DNA from: Flagellimonas sp. CMM7
Lineage (GTDB): Bacteria > Bacteroidota > Bacteroidia > Flavobacteriales > Flavobacteriaceae
Direction of reading: 5' to 3'
Assembly: GCF_021390195.1 (NCBI RefSeq)
Contig: NZ_CP090003.1
Coordinates: forward strand, 2,592,001-2,656,000
Length of the DNA stretch: 64,000 bases
Under the pieces are notes generated by a model. It saw only the letters and a program-made list of their open reading frames with translations. It made no database searches and was not told the origin of the DNA. This document shows, piece after piece, positions 8,919 through 17,806 of this stretch (positions are counted from its first letter, which is position 1; each line of letters opens with the position of its first letter). Position numbers and translations under genes: made by a program.

Positions 8919-11900
8919 TCATCGTGATACTTTAATCCATTTACCCTTATTACGGGCATAGCTGGTATTGTCGTACATGGCTTCAACCTGAGACCCTGGC
9001 AAGTAATAGTCACCTAAAAAGGAAGCATTCAGTTTTATGGTAAAAGTTTTGGTCTTCTTCGCGCCTAAATCAAAATAGAAATTCGTTCTGTCGTCACGTG
9101 TGTCAATGTAATCCGCTTTACTTGAATTTGGGTCGCTTCCTCCTGCATAGGATGTATTTACAATTTCCCACCCACTAGGAACAATTTGGGTCAATGCCAA
9201 ATTATCATAATAATCATTGGTCGCATTGAAAACCGTTAATTGTGCTTGCAATTCAGTTCCTTGACGAAGCTCAGTTACATTAATAGAATTTCCAACAGCA
9301 TCCAAATATTTTACGGAAAGTGTTAGATTTTGCTGTTGCGCCAATTCTTGACCCACCGGTAGTTTGCCAGTTTGGGTAAGCGTGGCATAAATGGTATTTC
9401 CTTGATTGTTTTTGATAAGTATTTCACCTTTTGCTGAGGAGATTGAAATACTTCGTTGCGCAATAGCCCTATCTGTTTTTACCGCTATTTCTTTTCCATT
9501 ATTGGTAAAAGTCAAATCAAGGGATTTACCCCCATTTTTTGCAACCATTTTAGCCATGGACAACAACGCAAATGCCGTCTCTTGTGTGCTGTACCATCTT
9601 TGTGAGGACAGGTTTTTTGCTAGTGAAACAGCCAATTCTCGCTGTTGGGAGTCTTCAAGTATGACCATAGTCTCTAAAGCCATTGCCCTATTCCTGAATA
9701 CTGAACCATAGGTTCTGTAATTATAGGAATTAGGTCTAAAGTTAATGTTAGCCGTTTGGGCAAGTTCTTTTGCCACTTCTTTTTTGCCCACCAACGCATA
9801 AGCAGCAGCCAATCTCCATTTAGCTTCATTACTCAGGTTTTTGGATTCACGCAATCTGTTCATAGCTGCCAATTCTGGTTGTTGGGCCAAAGCCAATGTA
9901 TATAGGCGGTAGGCTTGGGCAATATCATTATTATAACGAGTACTTTGATTGCTCCATTGACGGGCCGTATTTTTTTGATAACGTAGCCAATTACTCAAAA
10001 ATGTTAATGGAAGTTGATACCCTTTTTGTTTGGCCTCCAACATAAAATGACCTGCGTAGGATGTTCCCCAATCATCTGCACTTCCATAACCGGACCAATA
10101 GCTTAAACCACCATTTGGCACTTGAAAATCGTTAAGCCTCTTAATGGCAGCTTTTATATTTTTTTCGATTTCTTTTTTCTTGTCAAAAGTGATATCAAGT
10201 ACTTCTGCTAAAAATAGCTGGGGAAAAGCTGCGGACGTAGTTTGTTCCACACAGCCATGGGGATACTGCAGCAAGTATTCCATTCTTTTTGAAAAGTCCA
10301 TAGGTGGGAGCGTGGAAAACTCAACAAATGCAGAATTGGTGCCAGATGTTCCAAAAATTTCAAAAGAGATGGTCTCCGATTGATTTTCGGTTATCGTATA
10401 CAGCGTACTTTTAGTAGTTATAGGATTTGGATTTTCTACATCAATTTCCGTTTCATTACTGGCGTTTTCTCCATTTCCGGAAGCCGTCACTTTTATGGTT
10501 TGAAATGATGTTGAAGGGTTTACCCTAAAATCAAAATTTACAATTTGCTCGCCAATGGAATTGAAGGTGATATTTTTTGATGTAGGCCCGATTGCTTCCA
10601 GAGCTTTTCCTGCATCAATTGAAACGGTAACATTTTTGACCTTTTTTTCCATAGCAAACACGGTAACCGGAATGGTCACCTTTTCTCCAGGAGATAATTT
10701 TCGAGGTATTGAGGTCAATACCATTAACGGTTTCCGCACTGGAGTAGCCTTTTCTACATTACCATAAGCGCTGTTCTTATTTCCTGCAACAACCATCGTT
10801 CGTACAGACCCTACATAATTGGGCATGTCTATGGTATGGGATGCTTTTTCACCAGCTTTTAAAGTAAACGGACCTAAATAGGTGACGACCGGCTTAAACC
10901 GTTGTGCTTTCCTGTTTTTGGCTCCTTCACCAATTCCACCACCACCAATGGCATAAATATTATCTACGCTGATGGAATAAGCGCCCATTACATCATCAAA
11001 AATATCAAAGGTTTTTACGCCCAATGCTTGCCGTGCATAAAATGATGAATGTATATCTGGGGTTTTAAATCGAGTTAAATCCAGGAGGCCTTCATCAACG
11101 ACTGCCAAAGAATAGGTCATTGGCTTTTTGTTTGCTTCTGAAACGGATACTTTAAAGGATTTTTCCGGTTCCAAAACTTCTGGCATTTTGAGTTCTGGTT
11201 TTAGAAAGGTGGCTGGGTTTTCAACCAATAAAGGGACTACGCCGTATAAACGGATGGGCAGGTCGTTCGCTACTTGTCCATGAGGTTGTAACAAGGAGAT
11301 GTTGATGTAGGCATTGGGAGCCATGTCCGCAGTAATTGGAATGGTGGCTTTTGTCTCCTTTGCCGAGGTCTCAATCCATTGTTGCGATAAAACTTCTGAA
11401 CCATTTTCAATACTTAACAAAGCTCTTCCGCCTAAATCCGATGGAAAAGTTACCACTGCTTGGTCTCCAAGCGTGTATTTTTCCTTGTCTGCTGAAAAAA
11501 TCAAAATTTTTGAACTTTCAGTATCACCAGATGCTGGTCTTCTCCACCAGTTTCTATAGAAATAGGCTGTTCTTCCGGTAGCATGCCCTGAATCTTCATC
11601 AATAACCCGGATTAAGAATCGACCACCATCGTCATCAGGAATGTTTACTTTAAAATTCGCCTTCCCATCAGCTCCAGTTGTTACCGACATTTCCTTAAAA
11701 GGACGATGCACCGTGGCATTTTCGTAACGGGAAAGATTATCGTAACCACGGTTCCACCACCACCTCCATTCTATTTTATATACTTTGACCTTCAGTTTTC
11801 TATTAGCTGCTTGTTTACCATCTGCATTGACCGATACCACATCAAATGTTGTGTTCTCATCCGTTAAAAACGAACCATACTGTCTTGCTTTTGGGGAACG

Positions 11901-14492
11901 CAATCCTACAAAATGTGAAAAAGGCGCCAGTTTTTTAGAGAATACATCGATGGAGAAATCTCCGCCGCCCTCAAAAACTTTTGTAGTAAATGTGGCTTGC
12001 AACATGCCTGGTGCATTAGTGTTTGCATTGATTTTTTTATCAACATTGAGTAGCCCCTCTCCATCTAATTTTGAAGAAATAAATTGAAGTTCTGTTTCAT
12101 TAAAGGTTCGAACGGGGTCTTGAAAAATGTACCCCTTATGATTAGGAAATGCATTGGCAGCTTGCTGTAATTTAGCGTTGACATCAATTTTTAAATTACG
12201 GGCTGGTGCGCCATGTAACCACTGCACTATTGCCTTTCCCTTGTTATTTTTGTTAGCTTTTAGTACTTCATCCTCAAAAGCAAAATCTACCTTTAATCTA
12301 TTGGGCTTAACAGTAGCAATCTTTAAACTTTTATTGAATTGTGCTCCTCCAACAATGATTTTGGCGTTCCAAGTTCCTGTGGGCGAAGTAGCTTTTGTAG
12401 GGATGGGGAAGTAATAAAAATCCCCCTCTTTTTTTGCATACAATCCATCAGCAACGGGTACAGTACCATCTTTAAGTACATTTCGTTGCACTAGTTTCCC
12501 TCGTGCATCGCTCACTTCAAGGGTTACTGGGTGGCTTGCAGGTAATGGATTTGCTTTATCATCAAGGACAAAGGTAAGATGGACAGGATCGCCAGGGCGA
12601 TGTACACCTCTTTCCGTATAGATAAAACCTTGCAGTCCACTTTGCAATTCTTGGCCAGAAACATCAAACTTGCTTAATGAAAGCGCATTGCCATCTGCAA
12701 GTTTTGCATAGGCAAAATTGCTGCTCTTTTCTGCCACGGCGAACGCTATTGTTGCCTCTCCATCATAAATTCCAAATCCAGAGGCATCTGTTGTTATTTC
12801 AGTAAGTAGTTGCTGTTGAAAATTATACAATTTGATATTCGTATTTGCCTCTGGCTTTGTAGTCAAAAGATTTGTTGTGGCAAAATGGTAAGAACGGTTA
12901 TTTCCTTTTTTTACAATAAGCCCCAAATCACTGCCTAAAAGATTGGTTGTTACAATTCTATTTGCGTTATAATAGGCTTGGTGACAAGGATTGTCCTCCT
13001 CTTCCCAGTTATAGTTGTAGTTTCTCCAATAATAAATCTCATTGTCCCAATAGCGTTCTTCTAAAGCTTCTTCGCTTAGGCTTTGGGAGTCATTATCACT
13101 TGAAGCATAGCTTTCTATTTGCTCTTCGGAACTTCCTGAAGCTGAACAGTCATAGGAAGTATGTTCTTTTTTAAAACTAAATTCTATTCGATATAAGGAC
13201 CCTGGATTCACTTTTATCAATTCTGATAGATCAAGGGCATGTGCTTTCCAGAAGCTCATATCATCATCCTTGGTTTCTGCAAGTGATATTACTTTGTAAG
13301 CTACTCTTCGGCCCACAGGTCTAAGGTCGGAGTTGTATTCTTGCGTAAGATTGTTGTTTTGGAGGTATTGCAACATATTGTTCTCAAAAATCTGAATGAC
13401 CCGCACTTCAACAGCTGAAAGATTAACGGTTTCAAAATAGATGGGTGTTGATGTAGCGTTGGGTAAAATAGTTCCTTTTGAAATTAACCGCACATTTGGT
13501 TTTAACTGCTCAAAAGAGACCAATTCTGAAAAGGATTTTTTAAGTGTATAACCATATTCACTTTTAATGCCCTCAAATGCGTTTACACGTACTTGACCCA
13601 TAATTCGGTTTGAAGGATATACCTTCAGAACATTACCGTTTATTTCGTAACGCAAACTTTGGGCATTTTCAATGGTGACCAAACCATTTAGATTCTGGTT
13701 TTGTTTTAAGGGGTCTGAAAAATTGAGCGTCAAAGCAGCGTTGGGAGCAGTTGAGGTTTTGGCATCTACTACAACAAATTTGTTCAACCCTGGGATGATG
13801 TATTTCTCCGAACCACCGTTATCAGCACCTAGTTCTTTACCCTGCCAACTAACCGTTAGTTCACTATCATCTGTTTTACGTGGGATACTATCAATTTTAA
13901 AACTGAAATACCTGGCATCTTCACTTGTGTTGTTCCATTTTACCGAAATCTTTTTATCACCTTGTGCAACCGAGAGAACAGTGTTTATCTTTTTCGCATT
14001 TAAGATATCGGAAGCTTCCAAAGTACCCGTTAGATATTGCCAATTTTTACTGTAAGATTGGAGATTCCCCAGACTGATTTTAAAATTTGGAGTAATGGTT
14101 TTAAAACTAAATGTGTAGTTTTTGAAGTCACGCTCAATGTTTTCAAAAAGCTTACCTAGTGAAAGGCTAACGGTGTATTCAGTATTTGGTTTTAAATATT
14201 CTGAAGGTTGAAAAGTAAGTTCCCTACCGTTTTCAATAGCCAACTTTCCTTCAACCTTTGGGCTTATTTTCATGTATTCGACTGGAAGTTCTTGAGCAAG
14301 TTCAAACTGATTCAATTGCTGTGCCAATACTATGTTGATAGGAGTAGAAATACTTTGATTTCCATTGGTGTGGTAACTAATATAATCCTTGAATTTAAAC
14401 AAGTTGTCCGTATCAGTGGAGTCCTTCTTTTTTTTACAGGAAACAAACAAAACAAGTATGGAAATAACTAGAACTCGAACAAAACGTGACAT
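8919..14492 (-). CDS. Bacterial alpha-2-macroglobulin lipoprotein with thioester motif
   Basis: The 1857-residue protein begins with a lipoprotein signal (LFVSC, lipidated Cys19) followed by KKKKDS. It carries MG-type beta domains, a bait-region-like middle part, and the thioester site HGCVEQ with Cys1414 and Gln1417. The alpha-toroid thioester domain and a C-terminal domain follow. Members trap attacking proteases by covalent thioester reaction in the periplasm. In E. coli and many others the gene is coupled to pbpC, thought to guard and repair the wall when it is breached. An acidic, Tyr/Trp-rich insertion (WRNYNYNWEEEDN) near residue 495 is unusual. The divergent neighbour starts 217 bases away. 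Confidence 0.95.
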   Translation of the reverse strand: MSRFVRVLVISILVLFVSCKKKKDSTDTDNLFKFKDYISYHTNGNQSISTPINIVLAQQLNQFELAQELPVEYMKISPKVEGKLAIENGRELTFQPSEYLKPNTEYTVSLSLGKLFENIERDFKNYTFSFKTITPNFKISLGNLQSYSKNWQYLTGTLEASDILNAKKINTVLSVAQGDKKISVKWNNTSEDARYFSFKIDSIPRKTDDSELTVSWQGKELGADNGGSEKYIIPGLNKFVVVDAKTSTAPNAALTLNFSDPLKQNQNLNGLVTIENAQSLRYEINGNVLKVYPSNRIMGQVRVNAFEGIKSEYGYTLKKSFSELVSFEQLKPNVRLISKGTILPNATSTPIYFETVNLSAVEVRVIQIFENNMLQYLQNNNLTQEYNSDLRPVGRRVAYKVISLAETKDDDMSFWKAHALDLSELIKVNPGSLYRIEFSFKKEHTSYDCSASGSSEEQIESYASSDNDSQSLSEEALEERYWDNEIYYWRNYNYNWEEEDNPCHQAYYNANRIVTTNLLGSDLGLIVKKGNNRSYHFATTNLLTTKPEANTNIKLYNFQQQLLTEITTDASGFGIYDGEATIAFAVAEKSSNFAYAKLADGNALSLSKFDVSGQELQSGLQGFIYTERGVHRPGDPVHLTFVLDDKANPLPASHPVTLEVSDARGKLVQRNVLKDGTVPVADGLYAKKEGDFYYFPIPTKATSPTGTWNAKIIVGGAQFNKSLKIATVKPNRLKVDFAFEDEVLKANKNNKGKAIVQWLHGAPARNLKIDVNAKLQQAANAFPNHKGYIFQDPVRTFNETELQFISSKLDGEGLLNVDKKINANTNAPGMLQATFTTKVFEGGGDFSIDVFSKKLAPFSHFVGLRSPKARQYGSFLTDENTTFDVVSVNADGKQAANRKLKVKVYKIEWRWWWNRGYDNLSRYENATVHRPFKEMSVTTGADGKANFKVNIPDDDGGRFLIRVIDEDSGHATGRTAYFYRNWWRRPASGDTESSKILIFSADKEKYTLGDQAVVTFPSDLGGRALLSIENGSEVLSQQWIETSAKETKATIPITADMAPNAYINISLLQPHGQVANDLPIRLYGVVPLLVENPATFLKPELKMPEVLEPEKSFKVSVSEANKKPMTYSLAVVDEGLLDLTRFKTPDIHSSFYARQALGVKTFDIFDDVMGAYSISVDNIYAIGGGGIGEGAKNRKAQRFKPVVTYLGPFTLKAGEKASHTIDMPNYVGSVRTMVVAGNKNSAYGNVEKATPVRKPLMVLTSIPRKLSPGEKVTIPVTVFAMEKKVKNVTVSIDAGKALEAIGPTSKNITFNSIGEQIVNFDFRVNPSTSFQTIKVTASGNGENASNETEIDVENPNPITTKSTLYTITENQSETISFEIFGTSGTNSAFVEFSTLPPMDFSKRMEYLLQYPHGCVEQTTSAAFPQLFLAEVLDITFDKKKEIEKNIKAAIKRLNDFQVPNGGLSYWSGYGSADDWGTSYAGHFMLEAKQKGYQLPLTFLSNWLRYQKNTARQWSNQSTRYNNDIAQAYRLYTLALAQQPELAAMNRLRESKNLSNEAKWRLAAAYALVGKKEVAKELAQTANINFRPNSYNYRTYGSVFRNRAMALETMVILEDSQQRELAVSLAKNLSSQRWYSTQETAFALLSMAKMVAKNGGKSLDLTFTNNGKEIAVKTDRAIAQRSISISSAKGEILIKNNQGNTIYATLTQTGKLPVGQELAQQQNLTLSVKYLDAVGNSINVTELRQGTELQAQLTVFNATNDYYDNLALTQIVPSGWEIVNTSYAGGSDPNSSKADYIDTRDDRTNFYFDLGAKKTKTFTIKLNASFLGDYYLPGSQVEAMYDNTSYARNKGKWIKVSR

Positions 14493-14709
14493 GCCAAAAT
14501 GGAATTAATTAAACTAATAGTTGACCATGACTAAGATAGCTTAAAAATAGGTGGAGGGGCATTGAAAATTTATAGGTAGTTCATATTGATTTACGAATGG
14601 TTTTTAACAAATGGACGGTACGTTATGAAACATTTATGATTTATGCCATGACATGTATTGTTGAAAAAAGATAACTTGAAACTATTAGGAACAATCTAAA
14701 ACGAACATC

Positions 14710-15120
14710 ATGCGAAACCTTATTCTTTTGCTTTTTTCTGCAGGTATTTTTTTATCGACCAATGCACAAGAGTCAGATTACCAACTTGTTGAACAAACCG
14801 TAAATTATTACTTGGATGGCGGTACCAACAATGATTTTGAAACATTGAAAAAAGCATTTCATGAAACCGCAACCATGAAATTTATTGGGAAAGATGGATA
14901 CAAGGAAGTTAACGCTCTTGAGTTTTTCAGTACTATAAAACCAGGTCCAAAACAGAATAGAAAAACTAGAATTGCTGATATTAACATTGCCGGCAATGCG
15001 GCCAATGCAAGATTAGAAATTGAATACCCGACCTTTACATTTATAGATTTTATGAACTTGCTTAAAGTTGATGGGAAATGGAAAGTGGTGAGTAAGATTT
15101 TTTATAAACGGATGGAATAG
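14710..15120 (+). CDS. Secreted NTF2-like protein (putative lumazine-binding family)
   Basis: The 136-residue protein starts with a signal peptide (LILLLFSAGIFLSTNAQ). The mature part reads like a SnoaL/NTF2-fold protein of the putative lumazine-binding type: VEQTVNYYLDGGTNNDFETLKKAF at its start and VDGKWKVVSKIFYKR at its end. This fold binds small molecules or acts as a simple catalyst; the ligand here is unknown. The gene stands alone and ends 3 bases before a convergent gene. Confidence 0.8.
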   Translation: MRNLILLLFSAGIFLSTNAQESDYQLVEQTVNYYLDGGTNNDFETLKKAFHETATMKFIGKDGYKEVNALEFFSTIKPGPKQNRKTRIADINIAGNAANARLEIEYPTFTFIDFMNLLKVDGKWKVVSKIFYKRME

Positions 15121-15123
15121 TCA

Positions 15124-15606
15124 TCACTCTGGAACAAAAACCGTAACTCTAACCGGTAAGATATCGCTGTTCGTGAGCTCCCCTGCGATTCCTGACAGTG
15201 AAGCATCGTCAATACCAGTATATGGGCCACAACAAAAACTTCCCGCTCCGTCAAAAGTGGTTATGTTAAAAGTGAATGTAGTAGTGTCCGCGAGAGAAAT
15301 TTGGTAGGTCTGTTCTCCTATTGGTGTATTTTGAATATCAATAATTAAAATATCCTGGTTTTCAAAATCCTTTTGTACCTCAAAATCAATAGTATTGGTG
15401 TCTGCATCCGAAATAGTTATTTGAGCCGCTTGATAGGTTCCGTTAGTGATAAGGTTTGCGCCGGTAGTATTATCTATAAATTCAAAGTATACTGAATCGT
15501 CAACGGCTGCACAGTCAACAAGTGAGCAGTCTTCAAAATCATCCTCTGGCGCGCAGATAACCGCATTGAAAAGCATAGAGTAAAGAATCAACTTTTTTAA
15601 GAACAT
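15124..15606 (-). CDS. Secreted hypothetical protein, acidic and Thr/Asp-rich
   Basis: The 160-residue protein has a short basic N-terminus and hydrophobic segment (LILYSMLFNAVIC), so it is exported. The Cys after NAVI might be lipidated, but the lipobox is poor. Cys pairs (DCSLVDC and FCCGPY) and beta-prone sequence suggest a small disulfide-bearing beta domain. It follows the TPM gene group on the same strand, 46 bases after the Gly-rich tail. No family recognised. Confidence 0.65.
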   Translation of the reverse strand: MFLKKLILYSMLFNAVICAPEDDFEDCSLVDCAAVDDSVYFEFIDNTTGANLITNGTYQAAQITISDADTNTIDFEVQKDFENQDILIIDIQNTPIGEQTYQISLADTTTFTFNITTFDGAGSFCCGPYTGIDDASLSGIAGELTNSDILPVRVTVFVPE

Positions 15607-15652
15607 AGCTGAAGTTTTTTATTAGAGATGATAAGATGGGGTCAAAGTTGCG

Positions 15653-15787
15653 TCACCAACCACCAGAGGCTCCGCCACCGCCAAAGCCGCCACCGCCAAA
15701 GCCACCTCCAAACCCACCAGACCCGAAACCACCTCCTGAGGAGGAACCACGGTATCCACCGCGTCCCATGTTACTTAGGATAATCAT
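15653..15787 (-). pseudogene. Out-of-frame Gly-rich C-terminal tail of the TPM protein
   Basis: On the minus strand this frame reads MIILSNMGRGGYRGSSSGGG and continues in Gly/Phe repeats to a terminal GGGGASGGW and stop. That is exactly the usual C-terminus of flavobacterial TPM-domain proteins. It lies one base out of frame with the upstream TPM gene, whose own frame stops at 15771. Removing one base near 15788 would join the two into a protein of about 255 residues, the usual family length. A real frameshift, a programmed +1 shift and a sequencing error are all possible. Confidence 0.75.
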
Positions 15788-16424
15788 CTACTCCCGATTT
15801 TCGACCTCCACCGCGACCTCCACGATTATTTTTATTTCTTCTGGAAAGAATGATGATGATGACTATAAAAATAATAAAGGGAAGTAATGATTTTAATGAA
15901 AACCCCTGGTCATTTGCAAAACTACGGTCCTCTTTAAATTCTCCATTTAACACCTGAAAAATAGCATCGGAACCTTTATCCAATCCGCCATAGTAATCTC
16001 CTTTCTTAAATTCGGGAATAATAACTGATTCTATTATCCGCTTGGACATAAAATCCGTTAAAGAGCCCTCTACTCCGTAACCCGTGTTAATAGCTATTCT
16101 ACGGTCGTTTCTTGCCAATAATACAAGTATACCGTTGTCTTTGTCCGCTTGGCCAATTCCCCATTTTTGACCCCATTGCGCACCCAAGAAATTAATGTTT
16201 TCTCCTTCTGTAGACTTGATGATTGCAACTACAATCTGGGTAGAAGTACTATCTGAATATCTAATAAGTTTTTGTTCCAAAGCTTTGCTTTGGGATGCGG
16301 ACAACAGATTTACATAATCGTAAACACTGGTTTGTTTTTTGGGTTTTTCAGGTATAGAAAATTGCCCCCATCCAAAGGAAACCCAGAATAGGGTAATAAG
16401 AAGACTAACCTTTTGATATGGCAT
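15771..16424 (-). CDS. TPM-domain (YgcG-type) membrane protein, frameshifted near its C-terminus
   Basis: The 217-residue open frame has a signal peptide (VSLLITLFWVSFGWGQ) and a TPM domain at about residues 30-160 with DYVNLLS, SDSTSTQIVVAIIKS and DKDNGILVLLARNDRRIAINTGYGVEG. A transmembrane helix near residues 178-193 precedes a Gly/Arg-rich cytoplasmic stretch. It ends early with GVDDYPK; the expected tail continues in another frame (see the tail entry). TPM domains act in protein quality control, as in photosystem II repair in plants; the role here is inferred. It overlaps the next TPM gene by 20 bases within a LemA operon. Confidence 0.85.
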   Translation of the reverse strand: MPYQKVSLLITLFWVSFGWGQFSIPEKPKKQTSVYDYVNLLSASQSKALEQKLIRYSDSTSTQIVVAIIKSTEGENINFLGAQWGQKWGIGQADKDNGILVLLARNDRRIAINTGYGVEGSLTDFMSKRIIESVIIPEFKKGDYYGGLDKGSDAIFQVLNGEFKEDRSFANDQGFSLKSLLPFIIFIVIIIILSRRNKNNRGGRGGGRKSGVDDYPK

Positions 16425-16842
16425 CGCTCAGTTCATTGGTATCATTATGGTCCCATGGAAAATGAGCTTCCAATTCTTCTCCAGCTTTTATCACGCCTTC
16501 TACAATGCCTTGTTTAAAATCACCATTTTTAAAGTGTGAGGAAATCAAATCTTTTGTAGTATCCCAGAAACCTTTAGGGACAGCACGGTCAATCCCACTA
16601 TCTCCATAAATAACAAATTTTTTGTCATCAACGGCTACATAAAGTAAGACTCCATTTTCTTCTTTGGTGTTATCCATTTTAAGAAAGTGGAATACCTGTT
16701 GTGCTCTACTAAAATGATCTATTTTGGCAGTTGCTTCAAGATGCACTCGGATTTCTCCTGAAGTGTTTTTTTCGGCCTGAAGAATAGCTTCAATAATTTC
16801 CTGTTCCTCCCCAGCGGTCAAAAATTCCTCTACGTGCGACAT
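16405..16842 (-). CDS. TPM-domain protein without signal peptide
   Basis: The 145-residue protein is a single TPM domain: AILQAEKNTSGEIRVHLEATAK, ENGVLLYVAVDDKKFVIYGDSGID, then KDLISSHFKNGDFKQGIVEGV. It has no signal peptide or clear membrane segment, unlike its larger neighbour, so it is probably cytoplasmic or peripherally bound. It overlaps the second TPM gene by 20 bases and follows LemA by 4 bases. LemA plus two TPM proteins is a recurring operon in Bacteroidota. Confidence 0.88.
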   Translation of the reverse strand: MSHVEEFLTAGEEQEIIEAILQAEKNTSGEIRVHLEATAKIDHFSRAQQVFHFLKMDNTKEENGVLLYVAVDDKKFVIYGDSGIDRAVPKGFWDTTKDLISSHFKNGDFKQGIVEGVIKAGEELEAHFPWDHNDTNELSDAISKG

Positions 16843-16846
16843 GTAT

Positions 16847-17446
16847 CTAATTAAAATCGAAGTTTACATCTGGTGCATTTTCAGAACCTGGATTAGCTTT
16901 GTAGCGCGGCATTTCACCAAAACCAAACCAACCTGCAAGCAATTTTCCTGGAAATTTGGTAGTGTGAATATCATAGATATTAACTTTTTCATTGTATCTA
17001 TCTCTTGCTACATTAATCCTATTCTCGGTACCTTCCAATTGTGACTGCAATTCCAAAAAGTTTTGATTTGCCTTTAAGTCAGGGTAGCGTTCCACAGTGA
17101 CCAAAAGTCTGGAAAGTGCTGAAGAAAGCCCTGTCTGTGCTTGTTGAAATTGTGCCAATTGCTCTGGAGTAATATTATTGGCATCTATAGTAGTAGAAGT
17201 TGCCTTTGCACGTGCTTCAATAACATCTTTTAATGTGCCTCTTTCAAAATCCGCAGCCCCTTGAACTGTTTTGACCAGGTTTCCTATCAAATCGTTTCTT
17301 CGTTGATAGGAACTTTCTACATTGGACCAAGCCGTCTTCGCATCAGCTTCATATTGTACGGCAGTATTATTAAACCCCACTGCCCATTGATAAATTATAA
17401 ATGCAATGACCCCAATAACAATTAACGGAATTAACCATTTTTTCAT
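16847..17446 (-). CDS. LemA family protein
   Basis: The 199-residue protein has an N-terminal transmembrane helix (LIPLIVIGVIAFIIYQW) with the bulk predicted as an alpha-helical bundle outside the cytoplasm. The family hallmark AWSNVESSYQRRNDLIGNLV lies near residues 40-60, and SRLLVTVERYPDLKANQNF near 115. LemA proteins have no firm biochemical role; they recur with TPM proteins and are linked to envelope stress. Start ATG at 17446, 30 bases after the MerR gene. Confidence 0.93.
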   Translation of the reverse strand: MKKWLIPLIVIGVIAFIIYQWAVGFNNTAVQYEADAKTAWSNVESSYQRRNDLIGNLVKTVQGAADFERGTLKDVIEARAKATSTTIDANNITPEQLAQFQQAQTGLSSALSRLLVTVERYPDLKANQNFLELQSQLEGTENRINVARDRYNEKVNIYDIHTTKFPGKLLAGWFGFGEMPRYKANPGSENAPDVNFDFN

Positions 17447-17476
17447 TTTCTTAAGTTTTTAGTGTTTATAGTGTTA

Positions 17477-17806
17477 TTATAGTTGTTCTTTAATTTTGAG
17501 AAGTTCGGCCTTTACTTTTTGGAGTTTTTGGACCACTTCAAAATTGGATAGGGTTTTTTGCTTTTCTTCTTTTAGATGTGTTTTTGCACCTTCTAGGGTA
17601 AACCCACGCTCCTTTACCAAGTGGTAGATCAACTGCAAATTTGTAATATCTTGAGGAGTAAATTTTCGATTGCCCTTGGCATTTTTTTTAGGCTGAAGTA
17701 CATCAAACTCTTTTTCCCAAAACCGAATCAGAGAAGTGTTCACACCAAATGCTTTGGCTACTTCACCAATGCCGTAATATCGTTTTTCAGGAAGATCTAC
17801 ATGCAT
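17477..17806 (-). CDS. MerR family transcriptional regulator
   Basis: The 109-residue protein is an N-terminal winged helix-turn-helix (YYGIGEVAKAFGVNTSLIRFWEKEF), the MerR dimer linker and a short C-terminal coiled coil (FEVVQKLQKVKAELLKIKEQL). It has no effector-binding domain or metal-binding Cys cluster, so the inducer is not evident. Its ATG overlaps the stop of the upstream M23 peptidase gene as TAATG, showing translational coupling. It may control the LemA-TPM genes that follow it. Confidence 0.9.
   Translation of the reverse strand: MHVDLPEKRYYGIGEVAKAFGVNTSLIRFWEKEFDVLQPKKNAKGNRKFTPQDITNLQLIYHLVKERGFTLEGAKTHLKEEKQKTLSNFEVVQKLQKVKAELLKIKEQL

Noticed and set aside
9406..14471. Many plus-strand frames of 70-127 residues inside the macroglobulin gene
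   Set aside because: All are antisense to one continuous 1857-codon frame with clear domain motifs.
15636..15887. An 83-residue plus-strand frame rich in Pro (PPPPKPP repeats)
   Set aside because: It is the antisense shadow of the Gly-rich tail of the minus-strand TPM gene; Pro codons mirror Gly codons.
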